NCBI RefSeq assembly: GCF_900109775.1
Contig: NZ_FOAX01000001.1
Coordinates: forward strand, 1,302,001-1,366,000
DNA: 64,000 bases
Source of the DNA: Pseudoxanthomonas sp. GM95
GTDB taxonomy: Bacteria > Pseudomonadota > Gammaproteobacteria > Xanthomonadales > Xanthomonadaceae
Direction of reading: 5' to 3'
Shown one piece after another: positions 59,107 through 64,000 of the stretch. The first letter of the stretch is position 1, and every line of letters begins with the position of its first letter. The notes beneath the pieces are model-generated. The model was given only the letters and a program-made list of their open reading frames with translations, did not search any database and was not told where the DNA came from. The position numbers and the translations under genes are program-made.

Positions 59107-59445
59107 ATGGCCATCACCCTCACGTCCATCGCCCACCAGCGCGTGCAGCGCTTCGTCCAGTCCACGCCCGGCGCGTTGGGCCTGCGCTTTGGCGTGACCC
59201 GCACCGGCTGCTCGGGCTGGGGTCATGTGACCGATCTGGCCCGCGACGAGCGCGCCGGCGACACGGTGTTCGAAGACCAGGGCGTCAGGATTTACGTTGA
59301 CGCCGACAGCCTGGCCTTGGTGGACGGCACCGAGATCGACTTCGGCAAGCAGGGCCTGGGTGAGACCTTCCTGTTCAACAACCCCAACGCCACCGCCGAG
59401 TGCGGCTGCGGCGAGAGCTTCACGACCTCGGCTGACGCAGCCTGA
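59107..59445 (+). CDS. iscA: Iron-sulfur cluster assembly protein (IscA/ErpA type)
   Basis: 112 aa A-type Fe-S carrier. The three conserved cysteines are in RTGCSGWGHV (first) and ECGCGESF (second and third). LRFGVTRTGC and FLFNNPNATAECGCG match IscA closely; SufA or ErpA are alternatives, and no isc or suf genes are adjacent. Its start ATG at 59107 has only a weak GAAGG upstream. It is divergent from asnS. Leader is about 25 bases from the TATAAT element. Confidence 0.9.
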   Translation: MAITLTSIAHQRVQRFVQSTPGALGLRFGVTRTGCSGWGHVTDLARDERAGDTVFEDQGVRIYVDADSLALVDGTEIDFGKQGLGETFLFNNPNATAECGCGESFTTSADAA

Positions 59446-59553
59446 GAGCGGTCCCGCCGGCGCTGGCGCGCCGGTGTCCGGGCGATTGGCCTGGGATTTG
59501 GCGCCGCCTGCGACGCGGCCGGTGGCCTGTCTGGCGTGCTCTGGGTTGCCCGA

Positions 59554-59582
59554 TTGCACGCAACTCCTTGGCCTGACATAAT
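59554..59582 (+). promoter_or_regulatory. Promoter of the rpsF-rpsR-rplI operon
   Basis: TTGCAC at 59554-59559 and CATAAT at 59577-59582, spacing 17. It leaves a leader of about 110 bases before rpsF, long enough for ribosomal-protein feedback control. Confidence 0.7.
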
Positions 59583-59698
59583 TTCCTGCTCCCTGCGGGC
59601 CTGTCTGGCTGTTGGGTCCCTTGCTCCACCGCATCCAAGCGGGGGGCTGTCCGGCGGATTCCATGCGGAAACCGCCTTCATCCGAAAGGAAATACAAC

Positions 59699-60127
59699 AT
59701 GCGTTTCTACGAAATCGTGTTCCTGGTCCACCCGGACCAGAGCGAGCAGGTGCCGGCCATGGTCGAGCGCTACAAGGGCATCATCGAGAGCAACAACGGC
59801 AAGATCGTGCGTCTGGAAGACTGGGGCCGCCGTCAGCTGGCCTATCCGATCCAGAACCTGGTCAAGGCCCACTACGTCCTGCTGAACGTCGAAGTCGACC
59901 AGGCCACCCTGGCCGAGCTGACCGAGACCTTCCGCTTCAATGACGCCATCCTGCGTCACCTGATCATGAAGCGCGATGGCGACGTGGCCGACACCGAGAT
60001 GTCGATCATCATGAAGAGCAAGGACGAGAAGGGCGACAAGCCCGAGCGCGGCGAACGCCGCCGTCGTGACGACGAAGGCGACACCGCCAAGTCCGACGAC
60101 GATTCCGACGCCTCCGAAGCCGCCTAA
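59699..60127 (+). CDS. rpsF: 30S ribosomal protein S6
   Basis: 142 aa. [33 protein letters not shown] and [12 protein letters not shown] are typical S6. The C-terminal 40 residues are a charged extension ([19 protein letters not shown]). AAAGGA precedes the ATG at 59699; earlier ATGs are in the leader. It is co-transcribed with rpsR, 11 bases away. Confidence 0.98.
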   Translation: MRFYEIVFLVHPDQSEQVPAMVERYKGIIESNNGKIVRLEDWGRRQLAYPIQNLVKAHYVLLNVEVDQATLAELTETFRFNDAILRHLIMKRDGDVADTEMSIIMKSKDEKGDKPERGERRRRDDEGDTAKSDDDSDASEAA

Positions 60128-60138
60128 GGATTACTGAC

Positions 60139-60369
60139 ATGTCCAAGTTCTTCCGTCGCCGCAAGTTCTGCAAGTTCACCGCCGAAGGTGTGAAGGAGAT
60201 CGATTACAAGGATCTCAACACCCTGCGCCAGTACCTGACCGAGACCGGCAAGATCGTCCCGAGCCGCGTCACCGGCACCAAGGCGCGCTACCAGCGCCAG
60301 CTGCAGACGGCCGTCAAGCGCGCCCGTTTCCTGGCCCTGATCCCGTACACCGACAACCACGACGTGTAA
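60139..60369 (+). CDS. rpsR: 30S ribosomal protein S18
   Basis: 76 aa. [39 protein letters not shown] and [20 protein letters not shown] are the S18 blocks. S18 binds S6 on the ribosome and their genes are adjacent. PriB, found between these genes in many gammaproteobacteria, is absent. Confidence 0.98.
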   Translation: MSKFFRRRKFCKFTAEGVKEIDYKDLNTLRQYLTETGKIVPSRVTGTKARYQRQLQTAVKRARFLALIPYTDNHDV

Positions 60370-60500
60370 TCGCCCGTCCTGGCGCTGCGCTCGCTTCTGC
60401 GTGCGCAGCTCCGGGATCGATTGCAGGTTCCACCGTCCATTCGGACAGCACCAGTTGCAGTGCGCTTTCGCGCTGCTAACGAATACGGAACTTAAAGAAA

Positions 60501-60950
60501 ATGAAGCTGATCCTCCTGCAGAAAGTGACCAACCTCGGCGTCCTGGGCGACCAGGTCAACGTCAAGCCGGGCTACGGCCGCAACTACCTGGTGCCGCAGG
60601 GCAAGGCCGTGCCGGCGACCGCCGCCAACGTGGCCGAGTTCGAAGCCAAGCGCGCTGACTACGAAGCCAAGGCCAAGGCCGTGCACGACGAGGCCTCCGG
60701 CCGCGCCGCCAAGTTCGAAGACGCCAGCGTCACCGTGGCAGCCAATGCTTCGACCGAAGGCAAGCTGTTCGGTTCGGTGGGCGCGCGCGAAATCGCCGAC
60801 GCCTTCACCGCCGCCGGTAAGCCGCTGGAAAAGAGCGAAGTCATCCTCACCGATGGCGCGTTCCGCAACATCGGCGAATACGACGTGCTGCTGAAGCTGC
60901 ACGCCGACGTCGAAATCACCGTCAAGGTGATCGTCGTCGCCGAAGCCTGA
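60501..60950 (+). CDS. rplI: 50S ribosomal protein L9
   Basis: 149 aa. [19 protein letters not shown] with [15 protein letters not shown] is the L9 N-terminal domain, and [20 protein letters not shown] and [13 protein letters not shown] complete the C-terminal domain. It is 131 bases downstream of rpsR; the gap has no gene. It ends at a strong terminator. Confidence 0.98.
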   Translation: MKLILLQKVTNLGVLGDQVNVKPGYGRNYLVPQGKAVPATAANVAEFEAKRADYEAKAKAVHDEASGRAAKFEDASVTVAANASTEGKLFGSVGAREIADAFTAAGKPLEKSEVILTDGAFRNIGEYDVLLKLHADVEITVKVIVVAEA

Positions 60951-60976
60951 TCTTCAGGCTGAAGGTTGCGACCGGA

Positions 60977-61006
60977 CGGGCGCCGCAAGGCGCCCGTTTT
61001 ATTTTG
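60977..61006 (+). terminator. Terminator after rplI
   Basis: CGGGCGCC/GGCGCCCG stem with a GCAA loop followed by TTTTATTTTG, about 27 bases after the rplI stop. Confidence 0.88.
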
Positions 61007-61072
61007 TCTGCCGGATCCTTGCGTGCCTGTCGCAGGGCCTGCGACGCCGGTGTTGCACACCTTGCGCACCGC

Positions 61073-61093
61073 TTATCCACAGCTTTATCCATA
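61073..61093 (+). promoter_or_regulatory. Two DnaA boxes upstream of dnaB
   Basis: A perfect TTATCCACA at 61073-61081 and TTATCCATA at 61085-61093 (one mismatch), 12 bases apart and in the same orientation. They are 71-91 bases before dnaB. They may let DnaA influence dnaB expression. There is no AT-rich unwinding region, so this is not an origin. Confidence 0.65.
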
Positions 61094-61163
61094 CCGGCCG
61101 CGCGGCGGGGTGACTACCATGCAACCGTGCCCGCGCGCCCGCCGTTTTTCCTGAGAGTCGACC

Positions 61164-62594
61164 ATGCCTGCTCCCCGCCGCGAACGTGATCGCGACCGCG
61201 ACCGAGATCGCGATTTCCGCAACGATCCCAGCGATTCGCGGATCGAGCAGTTGCGCATGCCGCCGCATTCGATCGAAGCCGAGCAGGCGGTGCTGGGTGG
61301 CCTGATGCTGGTCACCGACGCCTACGACAAGGTCAACGACAAGCTCAATCCGGACGACTTCTATCGCCGCGACCATCAGCTGATCTATCGCGCGATCACC
61401 GAGCTGGCCGAGCGCAGCCGCCCTTACGACGCGGTGACGCTGGGCGAGTGGTTCGACGGCCAGGGCCAGTCGGACATGATCGCCGGCGGTGCCTACCTGA
61501 TCGAACTGGCCAGCTCGACGCCGTCGGCGGCCAACATCAGCGCCTACGCCGAGATCGTGCGCGACAAAGCCGTCATGCGGCAGCTGATCGACGTCGGTAC
61601 CGAGATCGTCAACAACGGCTTCCAGCCCGAGGGCCGTGAAAGCTCCGAACTGCTGGCCAACGCCGAGCAGAAGGTGTTCGCCATCGCCGAGGCCGGGTCG
61701 CGCGGCCGCACCGATTTCGTGGCGATGCCCAACGCTTTGAAGGACGCGTTCTCGTTGCTGCAGGACCGTTTCAACAACGGCGGCAACATCACCGGACTGC
61801 CGACCGGCTACACCGAATTCGACGGCATGACCGCCGGCCTGCAGCCGACTGACCTGATCATCCTGGCCGCGCGTCCGGCGATGGGCAAGACGACCTTCGC
61901 GTTGAACATCGCCGAGTTCGCCGCGATCAAGTCGAAGAAGGCCGTGGCGGTGTTTTCGATGGAAATGTCGTCCTCGCAGCTGGCGCTGCGCCTGATTTCC
62001 TCCAACGGTCGCATCAACGCCACGCGGCTGCGCAGCGGCCAGCTGGAAGACGAGGACTGGAGCCGCGTCACTTCCGCGATCCGGATGCTCAAGGAAACCA
62101 AGATCTTCATCGACGACACGCCCGGCCTGTCGCCAGAAGTGCTGCGCTCCAAGTGCCGCCGCCTCAAGCGCGAGCACGACCTGGGCCTGATCGTGATCGA
62201 CTACCTGCAGCTGATGAGCGTGCCGGGCAACAGCGAAAACCGCGCGACCGAAATCTCCGAGATCAGCCGTTCGCTCAAGGGCCTGGCCAAGGAACTCAAC
62301 GTGCCGGTGATCGCGCTGTCCCAGCTCAACCGCTCGCTGGAAACGCGAACCGACAAGCGCCCGGTCATGGCCGACTTACGCGAATCCGGCGCAATCGAGC
62401 AGGACGCGGACATGATCGTCTTCATCTACCGCGACGATTACTACAACAAGGAAAATTCGCCGGACAAGGGCCTGGCCGAGATCATCATCGGCAAGCACCG
62501 TGGTGGCCCGACCGGCTCTTGCAAGCTGAAGTTCTTCGGCGAATACACGCGCTTCGACAATCTCTCACATGATTCGGTGGGTTCTTTCGAGTAA
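61164..62594 (+). CDS. dnaB: Replicative DNA helicase DnaB
   Basis: 476 aa hexameric helicase of the replication fork. The N-terminal domain begins after an Arg/Asp-rich stretch (RRERDRDRDRDRDF) with PPHSIEAEQAVLGGL; the RecA core has Walker A ARPAMGKTTFALN, SMEMSSSQLALRL, Walker B LGLIVIDYLQLMS, SQLNRSLETR and DLRESGAIEQDADMI. The repeated RD residues at the N-terminus form an unusual polar tail. GAGAG precedes the ATG. Confidence 0.97.
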   Translation: MPAPRRERDRDRDRDRDFRNDPSDSRIEQLRMPPHSIEAEQAVLGGLMLVTDAYDKVNDKLNPDDFYRRDHQLIYRAITELAERSRPYDAVTLGEWFDGQGQSDMIAGGAYLIELASSTPSAANISAYAEIVRDKAVMRQLIDVGTEIVNNGFQPEGRESSELLANAEQKVFAIAEAGSRGRTDFVAMPNALKDAFSLLQDRFNNGGNITGLPTGYTEFDGMTAGLQPTDLIILAARPAMGKTTFALNIAEFAAIKSKKAVAVFSMEMSSSQLALRLISSNGRINATRLRSGQLEDEDWSRVTSAIRMLKETKIFIDDTPGLSPEVLRSKCRRLKREHDLGLIVIDYLQLMSVPGNSENRATEISEISRSLKGLAKELNVPVIALSQLNRSLETRTDKRPVMADLRESGAIEQDADMIVFIYRDDYYNKENSPDKGLAEIIIGKHRGGPTGSCKLKFFGEYTRFDNLSHDSVGSFE

Positions 62595-62744
62595 GGCGGT
62601 TCGCGCCCGGGCGGGGCGCTTCGGTCCGGGCTGGCGTGGTTTCGTCGCCGCATCGGCAGTTTCATCGCATCGCGGTTGCGAAGGCCGCAGCGCTACGTAA
62701 CGCTGTGTGGGAAAGGCGGCGTCTCGCTGTCGAAGGAAGCTGAC

Positions 62745-62957
62745 ATGACGACCCTGTTCGTGCTGCTGGCGTGGTGCCTGCTGTTTGTCCTGTGCTGGCC
62801 GCTGGCGCTCCTGGCCTTGGTGGCCTGGCCGTTGGTGTGGCTGTTGAGCCTGCCGTTCCGATTGCTGGGCATCACGTTTTCCGCCGTGTTCGCTTTCCTG
62901 CGGGCCGTGCTGATGCTGCCGGCGCGCCTGCTGGGCGGTCGCGCGGCCATCGCGTGA
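62745..62957 (+). CDS. Small hydrophobic membrane protein
   Basis: 70 aa. TTLFVLLAWCLLFVLCWPLA followed by LLALVAWPLVWLLSLPFRLL and AVFAFLRAVLMLPARLL form two or three very hydrophobic helices with Leu/Trp-rich composition. AAGGA lies 8 bases before the ATG. The distal reading frame starts 23 codons upstream but lacks a ribosome binding site. Similar short proteins occur in Xanthomonas relatives; their function is unknown. Confidence 0.6.
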   Translation: MTTLFVLLAWCLLFVLCWPLALLALVAWPLVWLLSLPFRLLGITFSAVFAFLRAVLMLPARLLGGRAAIA

Positions 62958-63054
62958 GCTGCGCGCCGGGCGCGTCGCAACAGGTGGCGCTTTCACCGGC
63001 ATCGGCCTGACGCGCAGGCATCATGGGCGCCCGATCTGATCGTCGAATGCCCGT

Positions 63055-64000
63055 ATGCCCGCCGCGCTTGTCTGGTTCCGCCGTGATCTCCGCCTGGCCG
63101 ACAATCCTGCGCTGCACGCGGCGCTGGATGCGGGGTTCGACCCGATCCCGGTCTATATCCACGCGCCGCATGAAGAAGGGCGTTGGGCGCCCGGCGGCGC
63201 GTCCAATGCGTGGCGGCATCGTTCGCTCAAGGCGCTGAGCCAGGACCTGCACGCACGCGGCTCGCGCCTGGTCGTGCGCCAGGGTGACAGCGCCGCGGTG
63301 CTGCAGGAGTTGATCGCGCAGAGCGGGGCGCAGGCGCTGTTCTGGAATCGCAAGTACGAGCCGGCGACGCAGCCGCGCGATGCAGCGATCAAGAAGGCGC
63401 TCAAGGAACAGGACTTCGAGGTGCGCAGCTGCAACGCCGCGCTGCTGGTCGAGCCCTGGGACGTGCAGACCAAGACCGGCGGGCCGTACAAGGTCTTTAC
63501 GCCGTACTACCGCAACGTGATGACGGCGCTGCCGCAGCGTGCGCTGCAGGACGCGCCGACATCGCTGCCGGGCGTGTCTTCGACGCTCCACAGCGATGGC
63601 GTCGATGCGCTCGGGCTGTCGCCCAAGCTCGATTGGGACAAGGGGTTCTGGGAGCAATGGGTGCCAGGCGAGGCCGGGGCGCGCGAAGCGCTGGAGGTTT
63701 TCATCGACGGCGCGCTGCACGGGTACCTGGAGCAGCGCGACCTGCCCGATCGCACCAGCACCTCGCAGCTCTCGCCGCACCTGCACTTCGGCGAGATCGC
63801 GCCGTGGCGGGTGATCGCCACGCTGGAAGCCGAGCGCAGCGCCAAGCTCGATACGGACATCGATGGTTTCATCCGCCAGCTGGTGTGGCGCGAGTTCGCC
63901 TACCACCTGCTGCATCACTTCCCGCACACGACCGACGAGAACCTCAATCCGCGCTTCGATGGGTTCAAGTGGGCGCCGGCCACACCGTCGAAGCTGCAGG
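63055..64000 (+). CDS. phrB: Deoxyribodipyrimidine photolyase (3' end outside window)
   Basis: At least 315 residues of a class I CPD photolyase. ALVWFRRDLRLADNPALHAA is the antenna-domain start, LFWNRKYEPATQPRD the middle, and TSTSQLSPHLHFGEIAPWRV with FIRQLVWREFAYHLLHHFPH begins the FAD-binding catalytic domain. The frame continues past position 64000. The ATG at 63055 is the only start that fits the conserved MPAALVWFRRD. The rest of the FAD domain lies outside. It repairs UV pyrimidine dimers with light. Confidence 0.94.
   Translation, partial: MPAALVWFRRDLRLADNPALHAALDAGFDPIPVYIHAPHEEGRWAPGGASNAWRHRSLKALSQDLHARGSRLVVRQGDSAAVLQELIAQSGAQALFWNRKYEPATQPRDAAIKKALKEQDFEVRSCNAALLVEPWDVQTKTGGPYKVFTPYYRNVMTALPQRALQDAPTSLPGVSSTLHSDGVDALGLSPKLDWDKGFWEQWVPGEAGAREALEVFIDGALHGYLEQRDLPDRTSTSQLSPHLHFGEIAPWRVIATLEAERSAKLDTDIDGFIRQLVWREFAYHLLHHFPHTTDENLNPRFDGFKWAPATPSKLQ

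Noticed and set aside
61007-61163. Replication origin near dnaB because of DnaA boxes
   Set aside because: Only two boxes, no AT-rich stretch, and none of dnaA, dnaN or parAB nearby.

Overview
The window is GC-rich chromosomal DNA (roughly 67-69% GC by eye), densely packed with genes, and looks like a member of the Xanthomonadaceae/Lysobacteraceae (Xanthomonas, Stenotrophomonas or Pseudoxanthomonas relatives; the genus cannot be fixed from sequence alone). Supporting traits are a FimX-like degenerate GGDEF/EAL protein, a large NAD-glutamate dehydrogenase, methionine synthase split into two genes, a DksA with a long Lys/Ala/Pro-rich N-terminus, the bacterial kynurenine route to NAD, and an rpsF-rpsR-rplI cluster without priB. 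No prophage, insertion sequence, CRISPR array, rRNA or tRNA was seen. The content is mostly core metabolism and housekeeping, with small accessory insertions and palindromic intergenic repeats.

Layout: 1-3.8 kb holds RNase D (cut by the left edge), a lipoprotein with an FGE-sulfatase fold and an M48 protease. 3.85-7.1 kb is a minus-strand polyhydroxybutyrate group (phaB, phaR, phaB) behind gluQ. 7.2-12.1 kb has htpX, fimX and the divergent epmB/efp pair, which encodes translation factor EF-P and an enzyme that modifies it. 12.2-16 kb carries palindromic repeats around mtaD-ubiG-gph and a diverged squalene-synthase-like gene. 16-19.7 kb is a minimal ethanolamine operon (permease, eutB, eutC). 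19.8-22.5 kb holds a chain of overlapping genes (yidD, pyrC, M23 peptidase). 22.5-28.6 kb contains dksA and a methionine operon: an ArsR-methyltransferase regulator followed by the two metH halves, with a 24-bp palindrome in front.

28.6-31.7 kb has an acyl-CoA dehydrogenase and a secreted modular nuclease. 31.8-37 kb is a TetR-controlled RND efflux pair. 37.2-44.8 kb has the giant glutamate dehydrogenase, NAD kinase, a 5'-nucleotidase and a macrodomain protein. 44.8-47.5 kb contains two DUF proteins and exonuclease I. 47.6-53.5 kb is the kynurenine-to-quinolinate block (kmo, a low-GC membrane gene, kynU, a FUSC transporter and the 3-hydroxyanthranilate dioxygenase). 53.5-59 kb has carbonic anhydrase, Nei glycosylase, an atypical SDR, PaiB-like protein and a translationally coupled string behind asnS. 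59.1-64 kb holds iscA, rpsF-rpsR-rplI, dnaB with DnaA boxes in front, a small membrane protein and a photolyase cut by the right edge.

Several genes share metabolites. NAD appears in the kynurenine route, NAD kinase and NAD-glutamate dehydrogenase. The methyl cycle appears in metH, its putative SAH-responsive regulator and MtaD. Cobalamin is used by MetH and EutBC. The most unusual items are the histone-H1-like tail on a cysteine-poor DksA, the self-contained regulator/split-metH operon with its operator, and the low-GC membrane gene inside the kynurenine block. None of these amounts to a demonstrably new system.
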